This document shows positions 1-8,954 of a stretch of DNA of 64,000 nt, one piece after another. Source of the DNA: Planctomycetota bacterium (GTDB lineage Bacteria > Planctomycetota > JACOTG01 > JAJDCM01). Numbering within the stretch: the stretch's first letter is position 1; every line of letters starts with the position of its first letter. The stretch lies in the NCBI GenBank assembly GCA_029260825.1, contig JAJDCM010000112.1:1-64000 (forward strand). Direction: 5' to 3'. The position numbers and the translations under genes are program-made. The notes below the pieces were generated by a model. The model was not told the origin of the DNA. It made no database searches and saw nothing but the letters and a program-made list of their open reading frames with translations.

Positions 1-288
1 ATCCAAGGCAGTGAAGTAGAGGAGCGCCTCTGGACTTCGTTCCCTGTGCAACCGATCCGAGTACGGCCAAGGGATGCCGTCAACGTGGGGGGCGTTTGTT
101 TGGATGTTGGCTGGTTTTCGCGGCCGAGGAAGTTGACCCCAAACAGGCCCTCAAAAAGATTTTCGTTTTTCTTTGCCGGATGCTGTCTCCGGTTTCCGTG
201 TCACTGGCAAGGAAGCAGAGTCAGGGCGAGGACGATTCGTCCGGACTCGTGCGATACAACCCAGTAACCCTCACACGGAGACAGAAGC

Positions 289-3129
289 ATGTTCTTTACC
301 AAGCAACAGTGTGTGACCCGGCCATTGACGAACCGTTTTCTGGCGACAGCCTTGACTCTTCTCTGTTGGCCTCTCTCGGCGGCGGCAAACACCCGCGCCA
401 TAGAAACGGTCCTGCCGCCGACCGTACCCACCTGCGATGAGGTCTCTTTCGGGGAATCGACAGGGATCAGTGGCGACTTCGCCATCGTTGGCGCCCCTGG
501 CGACTCCCTCAATGGTCCCCCGAACGCTGGCGTTGCATACGTCTACGCACGAAGCTCCTCCGGCTGGTTGCTCCAGGCTACTCTCCAATCCAACACGCCC
601 ATGACTTCCGGGCGTTTTGGCTGTTCGGTCACGATTGACGGCGATACGCTTGCCGTCGGCGATGACTCCCAAAGTCAGGTCCACGTGTTCACTTTTTCCG
701 AGATCACGTCCACCTGGATCCGGCAGGCGACGCTTCAGGGCGGAGATACTGCGACTTCCGATCAGTTCGGATCCTCCGTCCACATGAACGACGATACCCT
801 CGTCGTGGGAGCTATTCTGGACGATGATTCCGGAACGAACGCAGGTGCGGCCTACGTCTTCACCCGGACGGGGGGGATCTGGACCGAGCATTCCAAACTT
901 CTCGGATCCGCGGTGGACGAAAATCACCGCTTCGGAACTTCGGTGTCGGTGCAGGGAGATCACCTCCTCGTTGGATCCCCTCATGGCAACGGGGACCGGG
1001 GAGAGGTCTACGCTTTTGAGTGTTCCGGGGGATCCTGGAACGAAGAAGATCGTTTTGTAGCGGCGAACTCCGTCGCTTCCGATCGATTTGGTTTCTCGGT
1101 CTCGATGAGCGGACAGGTTGCGCTCATCGGAGCTCCCTTCCGTGACGGAGCCGAGGAGAGCGCGGGAGCAGCGTACTTCTTCTCGAGAAGCGAGTCCACA
1201 TGGACCGAGCAGCAAGAGATTTCCGGCGACGCTGGCCATTTCTTTGAATACGGATACTCGGTCGACGTCGATGGAACAACGGCGGTGATCGGCACTCCCG
1301 AGTTCCAGGGGGGTGCCAGCGGATCCATCTACGTCTACACCGTCGCTGGAAACATCTGGTCAATGGAAGAGAAGATGACCGGGAACGGAGGGATCTTCGG
1401 ATCTTCGGTATCCATCTGCGGAGATGACGTCTTTGCCGGAGCTCCTCGCTTTGAATGTCTCGACGAATTCGGTTTTCCGCGAGGCCGTGGTGAAGCCATC
1501 GCCTACTCCCGCATCGGATCGATCTGGAATGAAACGGCGCGCAAGACTCCCATCGGAACCAACCTCATCGAGGACGCCAGCTACGGGACGAGCGTTGCCA
1601 ATGACCGTGGGATCACCGCGGTCGCCGCCCCATTCTACGGTAGCAACGGTACCGTGTTCCTGTTCGGTGTCGGCAACAGTTCCCGACTCGAGGGCGACGT
1701 CGCCGGCGGTCGATTTGGAAGCGCCGTTTCGGTCAGCGGAACCACGCTGGCTGTCGGAGCTGAATCGGAGAACCGGGTTCACATTTATGTCCTCGAGAAC
1801 GGAAGCTGGACTCTCCAGGCGTCTATTGAGGGACTCGACACCTCAAACGGCGATCAGTTCGGTTCGGCAGTCGACCTTGACGGTGATACCCTCGCCGTCG
1901 GAGCCATCCTCGAAGACGGATCCGGGAACAACGCCGGTGCCGTTTATGTCTTCACTCGGACAGGAACGATGTGGACCCAGGAAGCCAAGCTTCTCGGATC
2001 GCTGGTTTCGTCGGATGCAAGATTCGGAACTTCCCTTTCTCTCGACGGAGACTCGCTTCTTGTCGGCGCTCCTTTTGGCGGTCCGAACTTCCGAGGTGAG
2101 GTGTACTCCTTCCAGCGTTCGGATATCGTGTGGACGGAAGAGCAGGTCTTTTTCGGGAATGACTCGACCGATCTCGACCGTTTCGGATTCTCCGTGGCTC
2201 TCAGCGGAAGCTCCGCCCTCATCGGCGCTCCCCAGCACGATGGAGTCAATATGAACGACGGTGCCGCCTACGTTTTCAGTCGTCTGGGCTCTTTGTGGAC
2301 GCAGGAGCAGAAGCTCACGGGTGACACGGGCCACTTCTTCCACTTCGGATGTTCGGTGACGCTCGATGCGGACGTGGCTGTGGTTGGCACTCCCGAATTC
2401 CAGGGGAATGCGACGGGCTCGGCCTACCTCTTTCTTCGGAACGGAGACACCTTCTCGCTGGAGAAGAAGATCGTGGCGAACGACTCCTTCAATAGCGTGA
2501 ACTTCGGCGAAGCGGTTGCGATCAGTCGGGAAAACGACGACAAGGCGACCCTGGTCGTGGGTGATCCCCGAGGCACGATTAGCGGCGTGAACAATGGTTC
2601 CGCCTCTTTGTTCACCATCCGTTGCCTGCCCGACCTCTCTCACCGCATTGGCAACGTCAATGCTGCCGCCGGTCCGGTTGCTGATGTCTTGTTCGTGAAC
2701 GATTCAATCGGTGAGGGGGCGGAGCGACGTGTTGTCTTCGGTTCGAGCGACCCGTTCGAACTGCGCGTAGGTCTTCCCCCGGCCGAGACGACGGCCCCGT
2801 ACGCCCTCTATGTCTGGTTCGGTGCTCCGGTTGCCGGAGACGGCAAAGATCTTCCTTTCGGGATCGGCAGTGGGGTCCGTCCCATGCCCCTGACCTCAAG
2901 CTGCTCCCCTCAACCGGTGCGAATCGCCAACAACCTTGGCTTCACGAGCGTCCTTGGAGCGGAGAATTTTCCCGGGCCCGCGAGCCAGCCCGCGCCCTAT
3001 ACGCTTCTTGACCTGGCCGGCGGACTCGGCGAGACCGGGATCTTCACGATTCAGGTCCTGATCAAGGATTCCAGCTCTCCGCAGGGTCAGGCGGCTGTGT
3101 CCAATGCAATCGTCGTGATCTCAAAATAA
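289..3129 (+). CDS. Secreted FG-GAP (integrin-alpha-like) double beta-propeller protein
   Basis: The 946-residue product opens with a signal peptide (basic start, hydrophobic stretch about residues 17-31 ending SAAA). The body is a run of FG-GAP-like blades, each with an F-G-x-S-V then L-x-V-G-A-P-type strand pair and an A-Y-V-F/Y strand. Residues of about 50-410 are repeated at about 425-770, so the protein looks like two propellers made by tandem duplication. Residues of about 785-946 form the C-terminal domain shared with five other proteins in this window (G-N-V-N-A-A start, D-V-L-F-V-N-D, Y-A-L-Y-V-W, and a V-S-N-A-I-V-V-I end). A GGAG sequence 8 bases before the ATG supports the start. 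A hairpin plus T-run follows the stop. Propellers of this kind usually mediate adhesion or ligand binding at the cell surface. No catalytic motif is visible and the ligand is unknown. Confidence 0.85.
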   Translation: MFFTKQQCVTRPLTNRFLATALTLLCWPLSAAANTRAIETVLPPTVPTCDEVSFGESTGISGDFAIVGAPGDSLNGPPNAGVAYVYARSSSGWLLQATLQSNTPMTSGRFGCSVTIDGDTLAVGDDSQSQVHVFTFSEITSTWIRQATLQGGDTATSDQFGSSVHMNDDTLVVGAILDDDSGTNAGAAYVFTRTGGIWTEHSKLLGSAVDENHRFGTSVSVQGDHLLVGSPHGNGDRGEVYAFECSGGSWNEEDRFVAANSVASDRFGFSVSMSGQVALIGAPFRDGAEESAGAAYFFSRSESTWTEQQEISGDAGHFFEYGYSVDVDGTTAVIGTPEFQGGASGSIYVYTVAGNIWSMEEKMTGNGGIFGSSVSICGDDVFAGAPRFECLDEFGFPRGRGEAIAYSRIGSIWNETARKTPIGTNLIEDASYGTSVANDRGITAVAAPFYGSNGTVFLFGVGNSSRLEGDVAGGRFGSAVSVSGTTLAVGAESENRVHIYVLENGSWTLQASIEGLDTSNGDQFGSAVDLDGDTLAVGAILEDGSGNNAGAVYVFTRTGTMWTQEAKLLGSLVSSDARFGTSLSLDGDSLLVGAPFGGPNFRGEVYSFQRSDIVWTEEQVFFGNDSTDLDRFGFSVALSGSSALIGAPQHDGVNMNDGAAYVFSRLGSLWTQEQKLTGDTGHFFHFGCSVTLDADVAVVGTPEFQGNATGSAYLFLRNGDTFSLEKKIVANDSFNSVNFGEAVAISRENDDKATLVVGDPRGTISGVNNGSASLFTIRCLPDLSHRIGNVNAAAGPVADVLFVNDSIGEGAERRVVFGSSDPFELRVGLPPAETTAPYALYVWFGAPVAGDGKDLPFGIGSGVRPMPLTSSCSPQPVRIANNLGFTSVLGAENFPGPASQPAPYTLLDLAGGLGETGIFTIQVLIKDSSSPQGQAAVSNAIVVISK
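440..1530 (+). repeat. First copy of internal propeller duplication
   Basis: This is copy 1 of an intragenic tandem duplication of about 1.09 kb in the FG-GAP protein. Landmarks recur in the same order in copy 2: D-Q-F-G-S, V-V-G-A-I-L, K-L-L-G-S, R-F-G-T-S, D-R-F-G-F-S-V, A-L-I-G-A-P, G-H-F-F and V-I-G-T-P-E-F-Q-G. Limits are approximate because the copies have diverged. Confidence 0.75.
1560..2610 (+). repeat. Second copy of internal propeller duplication
   Basis: This is copy 2 of the duplication, offset about 1,090 bases from copy 1 with the blade order kept. The shared G-T-P-E-F-Q-G and G-H-F-F segments, which are not part of the generic FG-GAP pattern, show that the whole propeller was duplicated, rather than blade-by-blade expansion. 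Confidence 0.75.
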
Positions 3130-3162
3130 GGACCCGAGCAGGATCTTTTGATTCTTTCCCCG

Positions 3163-3198
3163 GAACGGAGCGGCGCAAGTCGCTCCGTTCTACTTTTT
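3163..3198 (+). terminator. Intrinsic terminator after FG-GAP gene
   Basis: A perfect 10-bp stem, GAACGGAGCG with CGCTCCGTTC (3163-3172 and 3181-3190), has an 8-base loop and is followed by TACTTTTT. It lies 33 bases after the FG-GAP stop and before the kinase ribosome site, so the two genes are probably separate transcription units. Confidence 0.8.
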
Positions 3199-3239
3199 CC
3201 TGTATCATCGAGAGGTGTTCGCTTTCAGGAGACTCCGTC

Positions 3240-6125
3240 ATGGATCCTCGGACCGATCGGTATCATGCTCTCAAGGAGATCTTCCTCGAGGTGGCTCGGC
3301 TGCCGGAGGAAGAGCGCGAGAAGTTCCTGGATTCTGCCTGCAAAGGGAACCCAGCCCTCCGCGGAGAGGTGGAAGAACTCCTCGGTGCCGATGAGCCTGA
3401 TAACCCGGGTGAACTCCTGGCCGGATTGACATCCGGGATTGCCACCGCCGAAGCACCGGAGCAGATCGGGCGGTACCGGCTCGTCGACAAGCTGGGGGAG
3501 GGGGGCATGGGGGTGGTCTATCGCGCCCAGCAGGAAACTCCTCGACGTCAGGTCGCTTTAAAGGTCCTTCGCGCGGGCGCTCTGACTCCCTCCATGCAAC
3601 GGCGCTTCGAGTACGAGGCCGAAATCCTCGCTCGTCTTCAGCATCACGGTATCGCCCAGGTATTCGAGGCGGGAAGAGCGGACACCGAGCATGGCCCCAA
3701 GGGGTTCATTGCGATGGAGCTCGTTCAAGGTCTACCGCTCACGGACTACGCCCGGATGGCTCGCCTCGACGTTCACTCCCGCCTCGAGCTCATGGAAAAA
3801 GTCTGCGAGGCAATCGAGCATGCTCATCAGAAGGGAGTGATCCACCGGGATCTGAAGCCAGGGAACATCCTCGTTGATGGGGCGGGCCAGCCCAAGGTTC
3901 TTGACTTCGGGATTGCGCGGGTCACCGAGTCCGACCTGAAGATGTCGACGATGCACACGACCACCGGCTTCCTGATGGGAACCCTTCCCTACATGAGCCC
4001 GGAACAGGCGACGGGAAAAGCCGAGGACATCGACACCCGTAGTGACGTCTATTCTTTGGGAGTGCTGTGCTACGAACTCCTCACCGGTCGCCTACCCATC
4101 GACATGTCGGATACGGCGATCCTCGAAGCGCTGCGTCTCATTCGAGAAAAAGAGCCAGCTCCGGTTCGGAATCTGAATCGAACATTCCGGGGTGACGTTG
4201 AAACGATTCTGTTCAAATCTCTTGAGAAGGATCCCGACCGTCGTTACTCTTCGGCTTCGGCTCTCGCGGCAGACATTCGACGATACCTCGAGAATCAGCC
4301 CATCGTTGCCCGTCCCCCGAGTGCGATTTATCAACTTCGAAAGTTCACCCGCCGAAACCGTGCTCTCGTCATCGGCGCCTCGGCCACCTTCCTCGCGGTG
4401 GTGATCGGTTTGATCACCAGTCTTTCACAGGTTCAGAAAACGGAGGCGGCGCGCCAGAAGACTCTTGCTGCCAACCGGGACACGGTGCGGGAAGCCCGGC
4501 GAGTGAAGTCGATTAATAAGTTCATCCTGCAGGAGATGCTCGGCGCTCCGGATCCTTGGGATGATCGAGGTGCGGATGTCACGGTGGCTGAGGTGCTGGA
4601 TGATGCGGCGGAACGGATCGAGGAAACCTTTGGCGAAGACCCAGATCTCGAGGCGGAGATTCGACAGACTCTGGGTGGGAGCTACTACGCAAGGGGCCTC
4701 TTCGATAAGGCCTCACTCCATCTGGAAAGAGCTCTGGAACTTCGAAGAGCTCTTCACCCGGAGGGAGACGAGAAGCTCGCTGCGGTCATTCGTGATCATG
4801 CACTGCTCGCTCTGGATCGGGGCCGTTTTGCCGAGGCGGAACAAGGAGCTCGAGAGAGCCTGGCTCTGTATCGATCGACTCGAGGGGGCGATGACATTTT
4901 GGTGGCCGATTCAATCATGCTGATCGGCCGGTCTCTGCTGGCGAGGGCTCGGTACGAGGAAGCAAAGCCGTATCTGGAGGATGCGCTCGCCATGTCCAGG
5001 CGTGTTCTCGGAGAGGAGCACGAGTCCGTCGCGCGGGGGATCACCGAGCTTGGAGAGCTAGCTCTTGCGACCGATGATCTTGACACTGCCCAGGCCTCCA
5101 TGAGCCGCGCTCTTGAGCTCAATCGCTTGATCTATGGCGAACGCAGTCCGCACGTAGCGCTGAGTGCAAGCGACCTTGCAGTCGTTCTGTCTGTTCGCGG
5201 CAATCCAGAAGACCGAGAAAAGGGGGAGACCCTTTATCGCGAAGCCCTCTGGATCGTGCGCGACGCCCTGGGGAACGAACATTCCTTGACGTTGAGGGTC
5301 ATCCGCAATCTTGGGGTCTTTCTCTCCCGGGGGACGAAGCTCAAGGAAGCGGAACAGTTGCTTCGCGAAAGTGCGGACGGATGCCGTTCCCTTCTGGGTG
5401 AGGATCACCGGGACACCTTGCAATCTCTCAACAGTCTTGCGTTCATGCTCCATACGATGGGCCGGATCAGTGAGGCTCGTACCCTTTATTCCGACGTCGT
5501 GGCAGTGTCGGAGAGAACTCTCGGGGAAGATCATCCCGATACTCTGATTCCCCTATCCAACCTCGCTACGCTGGAGCGGGACCAGAAGAACTTTTCGGAA
5601 GCGATCCGCTACTATCGGCGATGTGTCGCCGGACTGAAAAAGACTCTGGGTCCGGACCACGAGAACACATTGATCTCGACCCGAAACCTCGCCGAAGCCC
5701 ACCTCGCCCTGGACGAGTTTGCGCAGGCCGATGTTCTGCTTCAGGAGCTTCTTCTTCGCCATGGCCGTCTGAGCAAGGAGGACAGCATCACTCTTGGGCG
5801 TGCTCTCAACACCATGGGCACGTGGCACCTCGGTGAGGAGCGGTTCGGTCAGGCCGAGGTCTATCTCACGACCTGTCGAGAGATCTGCAAGGCCTACTTC
5901 GCCGCCGACGATTGGCGAACCCTCGATACGGAAAGTAAGCTCGGGGTGTGCTGGCAGTCCCTGGGAAGATTGGACGAAGCCGAGGATCTTCTTCGAGATG
6001 CGTTTGAGTCGCTCAAGAACGCAGGGCGGGCCCGGAGGCGGGAGAAACAAGCGGCCCTTCGACGTCTCGTCCAGTTCTATGAGGATACGGGACGGCCGGA
6101 GGAGGCAGAACTCCTCTTCGAGTAG
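3240..6125 (+). CDS. Membrane Ser/Thr protein kinase with extracytoplasmic TPR array
   Basis: The 961-residue protein starts after an AGGAG sequence 7 bases upstream. Residues 1-70 are a helical N-terminal module found before kinases in Planctomycetota and Acidobacteriota-type genomes. The Hanks-type kinase domain spans about residues 75-345: glycine loop GEGGMGVVY, the VALK lysine near 108, HRDLKPGN near 202, DFG near 222, and the GTLPYMSPEQ activation segment. All catalytic residues are present, so it should be active. One transmembrane helix follows at about 376-398. Residues of about 475-960 are kinesin-light-chain-like TPRs, many ending A-L-x-L-x-R. The kinase should be cytoplasmic and the TPRs outside, giving a receptor-like arrangement. 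The signal and the phosphorylated target cannot be read from the sequence. Confidence 0.93.
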   Translation: MDPRTDRYHALKEIFLEVARLPEEEREKFLDSACKGNPALRGEVEELLGADEPDNPGELLAGLTSGIATAEAPEQIGRYRLVDKLGEGGMGVVYRAQQETPRRQVALKVLRAGALTPSMQRRFEYEAEILARLQHHGIAQVFEAGRADTEHGPKGFIAMELVQGLPLTDYARMARLDVHSRLELMEKVCEAIEHAHQKGVIHRDLKPGNILVDGAGQPKVLDFGIARVTESDLKMSTMHTTTGFLMGTLPYMSPEQATGKAEDIDTRSDVYSLGVLCYELLTGRLPIDMSDTAILEALRLIREKEPAPVRNLNRTFRGDVETILFKSLEKDPDRRYSSASALAADIRRYLENQPIVARPPSAIYQLRKFTRRNRALVIGASATFLAVVIGLITSLSQVQKTEAARQKTLAANRDTVREARRVKSINKFILQEMLGAPDPWDDRGADVTVAEVLDDAAERIEETFGEDPDLEAEIRQTLGGSYYARGLFDKASLHLERALELRRALHPEGDEKLAAVIRDHALLALDRGRFAEAEQGARESLALYRSTRGGDDILVADSIMLIGRSLLARARYEEAKPYLEDALAMSRRVLGEEHESVARGITELGELALATDDLDTAQASMSRALELNRLIYGERSPHVALSASDLAVVLSVRGNPEDREKGETLYREALWIVRDALGNEHSLTLRVIRNLGVFLSRGTKLKEAEQLLRESADGCRSLLGEDHRDTLQSLNSLAFMLHTMGRISEARTLYSDVVAVSERTLGEDHPDTLIPLSNLATLERDQKNFSEAIRYYRRCVAGLKKTLGPDHENTLISTRNLAEAHLALDEFAQADVLLQELLLRHGRLSKEDSITLGRALNTMGTWHLGEERFGQAEVYLTTCREICKAYFAADDWRTLDTESKLGVCWQSLGRLDEAEDLLRDAFESLKNAGRARRREKQAALRRLVQFYEDTGRPEEAELLFE

Positions 6126-6156
6126 GAGGAATGGGGGGCGAGTCCCTACCAACGAG

Positions 6157-6630
6157 CTACCCGGCCTGAGTTTCAAGTAGAACGCGAAGGGCAGCGCGGC
6201 GCTCTTCTTCGTCAAGGGATGAATCACCCCGCAGAATCTCGGCGACACGGGAGGGTTCGGTGTGTTCACGAAGCAGACGACCGACTCTCGGCCCCATCTT
6301 CTCTCGAAGACGTTTGGCCGCCCGATCCTGCTCAAGACGCTTGCCTCTTGAAACCGTGTCCCAGATGCGCACGTCGTGGTCGCCCGATGCGCTGACGAGC
6401 TGGGTGCCATCAGGACTGAAGAGTACCGAATGCACATAGCTACCGTGGCCCTTGATCTCTGCCGCGAGCTTGTAGGAGCTGGTGTCCCACAAGCGAATGA
6501 CCCCGTCCTCACCCCCGCTGACCAGGCGCGTGCTGTCGGGGCTGAAATCGAGGCAATACGTTTTGCCCCCGAGGCCGAGAAGCCGAGCGATTTCACGATC
6601 GCCGGCGCTTTCCCAGACGATGACGCTCTC
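6157..6630 (-). pseudogene. Remnant of a WD40 (probably kinase-WD40) protein
   Basis: About 155 codons read as two WD40 repeats (C-L-D-F-S-P-D-S...D-G-V-I-R-L-W-D, then V-L-F-S-P-D-G...D-H-D-V-R-I-W-D) plus a helical tail rich in R-A-A-L-R-V-L-L. From memory of the family, such tails end large Ser/Thr kinase-WD40 proteins. The similarity begins about 30 bases after the HEAT-gene stop. There is no ATG or GTG at that point and no ribosome site; the longer open frame upstream overlaps the HEAT gene out of frame and looks meaningless. I read it as the 3' end of a much larger gene left by a deletion. A short expressed protein translated by coupling to the HEAT gene is less likely. Confidence 0.65.
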
Positions 6631-6658
6631 CCTGGGCGGGGATGGAGGATTCAGATCT

Positions 6659-7531
6659 TCACGAAGGTTCCTTTTCCAGCAAGGCGATCGTCTGCTGAAT
6701 TGCTGACTCGATTGTCCCGGTTTTATCCCGGCCGATCGACTTGAGTGTTGGCACCGCATTTCGCGCTGCGGGCCCCATTTCGTTCAGGCATCGGAGGACG
6801 CGTTGGAAGCAGCCTTCACACTTGATGTTCGTCTTCAGGGCGGTGATGAGAGCCTTCACGGGAAGCTTGGCGTCACCTTTGATTTCCCAGTACGCAACCG
6901 CAGCGTAGACACGCAGCCCTTCGGCTTCATGGTTCTCCCGGTTGTTGGGCTTCTTCATGAGCCCGATAAGCTTGGGAACGGCCTTTATTGCATCAGGGCC
7001 AATGCTTCCGATCGCCCGCAAGGCAGCAGCTCGAACCTGAAAGTTTTCTCCGGCTACTTTTCCCCGATCTCTTTTTTGCCCCGTTTTCGCGGCGCTCGTA
7101 GCAGTATCTATCAGCATGGGGACCGCCCATTTGACCTTCGGCCCAAGCTCTCTCATGGCTTCCAAGATTAGCCTGCGGTTTTTGCCGGTGCCATTCCTGA
7201 GCAGGGATCGAAGTGACCGAACTCCCGGCTTTCCCATCCGGCCAAGAATTTCGACCACTGCGCTTCGCTGTTGAACGTTGCTGCCAGGGGTTTTCAGGGC
7301 CTCCTCTAGATGAGGTAAGACGCGCTTTCCCTCCTTGGACAGCTCGTCCATTGCACCGCTTCTGATCATGGAGTCGTTTGAGGCCAGGCGGTCGATCAAC
7401 TGCTGGATGTCCGACATACCCGATGCAGGAGAAACGATGAGGATGCCAAGGAGGATTGAGGGCAGGAGAGCGGCCAGGTATCGGTGTGGCCAAAGCTTGG
7501 TAATTGTTGTAACTTCAGCGGGTGAGATCAT
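6659..7531 (-). CDS. Exported HEAT-repeat protein
   Basis: The 290-residue product has an N-terminal hydrophobic segment (about residues 22-37, ending S-P-A-S-G), which is a signal peptide or anchor. Five or six HEAT-like helical repeats follow, with signatures such as R-S-A-V-V-E-I-L-G-R-M-G, R-A-A-A-L-R-A-I-G-S-I-G-P and C-L-N-E-M-G-P-A-A-R-N-A-V-P. HEAT repeats are protein-binding scaffolds and no enzymatic motif is present. I prefer the ATG at 7531 because GGGAG lies about 8 bases upstream; in-frame ATGs at 7537 and 7558 are possible. The WD40 remnant lies directly downstream. Confidence 0.7.
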   Translation of the reverse strand: MISPAEVTTITKLWPHRYLAALLPSILLGILIVSPASGMSDIQQLIDRLASNDSMIRSGAMDELSKEGKRVLPHLEEALKTPGSNVQQRSAVVEILGRMGKPGVRSLRSLLRNGTGKNRRLILEAMRELGPKVKWAVPMLIDTATSAAKTGQKRDRGKVAGENFQVRAAALRAIGSIGPDAIKAVPKLIGLMKKPNNRENHEAEGLRVYAAVAYWEIKGDAKLPVKALITALKTNIKCEGCFQRVLRCLNEMGPAARNAVPTLKSIGRDKTGTIESAIQQTIALLEKEPS

Positions 7532-7566
7532 GTTCATTCTCCCATGAATTCCATTCACGCCTATCT

Positions 7567-7800
7567 TTATCTTGTTACCAACCTTTCCCCATTCTCAACA
7601 CTTTCCTGGATTGAGCAAGAAACAAACCCGTGTCCGCGGGTTTGAACTCCTGTTCGATCCACATCCTTGACTGACACCGCATTGTATTGGGGGCCTTGAA
7701 TCTGTTTCACCCAGGGGCTCTCGTCGCCGGATCCCAGCATGAATGAAGCCAGTGCGACGATAGGTAAAATTATCTGTGCAACGCGGTTTTGTGTGAGCAT
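7567..7800 (-). CDS. Possible small exported protein (hypothetical)
   Basis: This is a 77-codon ORF immediately upstream of the HEAT gene on the same strand. A hydrophobic stretch at residues 10-23 resembles a signal peptide, and a CGGAGA sequence lies 6 bases before the ATG. I recognise no family, the C-terminal half is nondescript, and the length is compatible with chance. It could be a real leader gene of the HEAT operon. Confidence 0.35.
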   Translation of the reverse strand: MLTQNRVAQIILPIVALASFMLGSGDESPWVKQIQGPQYNAVSVKDVDRTGVQTRGHGFVSCSIQESVENGERLVTR

Positions 7801-7950
7801 CGTGGATCTCCGTAAGGGGGATAGAGTGGGCAGCAGTCGTTCTTTACGGCGGAGTTGGTGTTGCGTTGGTTTTCAAGGGAGGAAGAAGGGCGCTTGACGG
7901 ATGGAGAGAGTCGCCATTCCAGCATGCCAGCGCTACGGGGTTGACCCGGG

Positions 7951-8250
7951 TTGCTGAAAGTTGTACGAATGGCGGTATGCGATCGAGTCGCGTTCATGAT
8001 CGACGGGCAGATATCCGTGATCGATACACCGGATGCGTTGCGTCGCCGGTACGGCAAGCGCGAAGTTGAACTTGAGTGGGAGGGCGCTTCTGATAGTGAC
8101 GATGAAACCGAGCGATTTCCACTTGATGGCCTTGCCGACAACCTTGCTTTTCTGGATGGGTTGCGTCGCGGGGGGCTCAAGGCGATTCACTCCCAGGAGG
8201 CCACGCTCGAAGATGTGTTCTTGCAGGTCACCGGGAGGTCCTTGAAGTGA
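7951..8250 (+). pseudogene. C-terminal fragment of an ABC exporter ATPase
   Basis: From about 7965 the frame matches the end of ABC-2-type exporter ATPases: C-D-R-V-A-F-M-I-D-G, then a Y-G-K-R-E-V strand, then E-A-T-L-E-D-V-F-L-Q-V-T-G-R-S-L. Walker A, the signature motif and Walker B are all missing, so roughly 200 N-terminal residues are gone. The only start available is a TTG without a ribosome site, and the preceding 150 bases have no ABC-like coding in any frame. The stop overlaps the GTG of the next gene, the normal spacing for an ATPase-permease operon, so this is a truncation of a once complete exporter. The product cannot hydrolyse ATP. Confidence 0.8.
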
Positions 8251-8951
8251 GTGCACTTTCTTCTACTCTGAGACTCGACGTACGACTCCAGGCCCGAGGG
8301 AAGCTCTACGTCATTGGCATCGTCGTGTCCTTGCTGCTTGGCCTTGCGGGTCGTTTCTTCGTCCATGCCGATTACGCCGGACGGTTCCTAGTAATCTTCT
8401 ACCTGGGGGGCATCGGGGGCACGACATATTTCTTCGGCGCTGCACTTTTCCTCCTGGAAAAGAGCGAAGGGACCTTGCAAGCGCTCCGCACCACTCCACT
8501 CACGTCCACGACCTATCTCACTTCAAAAGTAATCACGCTTACATCTTTTGCGGTTCTCGAAAGCGTAATCATCTATGTCGTCGCCTTCCTTGGAATGTCG
8601 TTGAACCCGGTGCCGATGATCCTTGGCATCGTGTGTTTGGGTGTCATCTACACCCTGGTGGGTCTCGGGCAGGCAGCGTCCCACGACTCGGTGACCGCAT
8701 TCCTTTTTCCGGGGGCAGTGATCGTGAGCGGGGTCCTGCAATTGCCGATTTTCTATGTGATTCTCGGGCCGGCTCCGGGCTGGTACTTCTTCCCGACCCA
8801 AGGTTCGCTGTTGCTGATGCTGGGTGGGACTGAGTCTCTTGAGGTCTGGCAGTGGGCGTATGCGATGGTTGTCTCACTGGTTTCGATCGTCCTGGCATTC
8901 TGGTGGAGCAAGCGCCGTTTTGCTCGTTTTGTTGCACTTCAAGAGGGCTAG
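8247..8951 (+). CDS. ABC-2-type exporter permease
   Basis: The 234-residue integral membrane protein has about six hydrophobic helices and a conserved-looking E-K-S-E-G-T-L-Q-A-L-R-T-T-P-L loop, typical of ABC-2 permeases of the fluoroquinolone/antibiotic exporter type. The GTG start overlaps the stop of the truncated ATPase. The second permease starts 3 bases after its stop. The frame is intact even though the cognate ATPase is broken. Either the pair is decaying or it uses an ATPase encoded elsewhere. Confidence 0.85.
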   Translation: MSALSSTLRLDVRLQARGKLYVIGIVVSLLLGLAGRFFVHADYAGRFLVIFYLGGIGGTTYFFGAALFLLEKSEGTLQALRTTPLTSTTYLTSKVITLTSFAVLESVIIYVVAFLGMSLNPVPMILGIVCLGVIYTLVGLGQAASHDSVTAFLFPGAVIVSGVLQLPIFYVILGPAPGWYFFPTQGSLLLMLGGTESLEVWQWAYAMVVSLVSIVLAFWWSKRRFARFVALQEG

Positions 8952-8954
8952 CCC

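Noticed and set aside
271-1239. 322-codon minus-strand ORF opposite the FG-GAP gene
   Set aside because: It is antisense to a protein with signal peptide, repeats and terminator; its sequence shows no recognisable fold.
5553-6596. 347-codon minus-strand ORF overlapping the kinase 3' end and the WD40 remnant
   Set aside because: It is out of frame with the WD40 motifs and antisense to the kinase TPRs.
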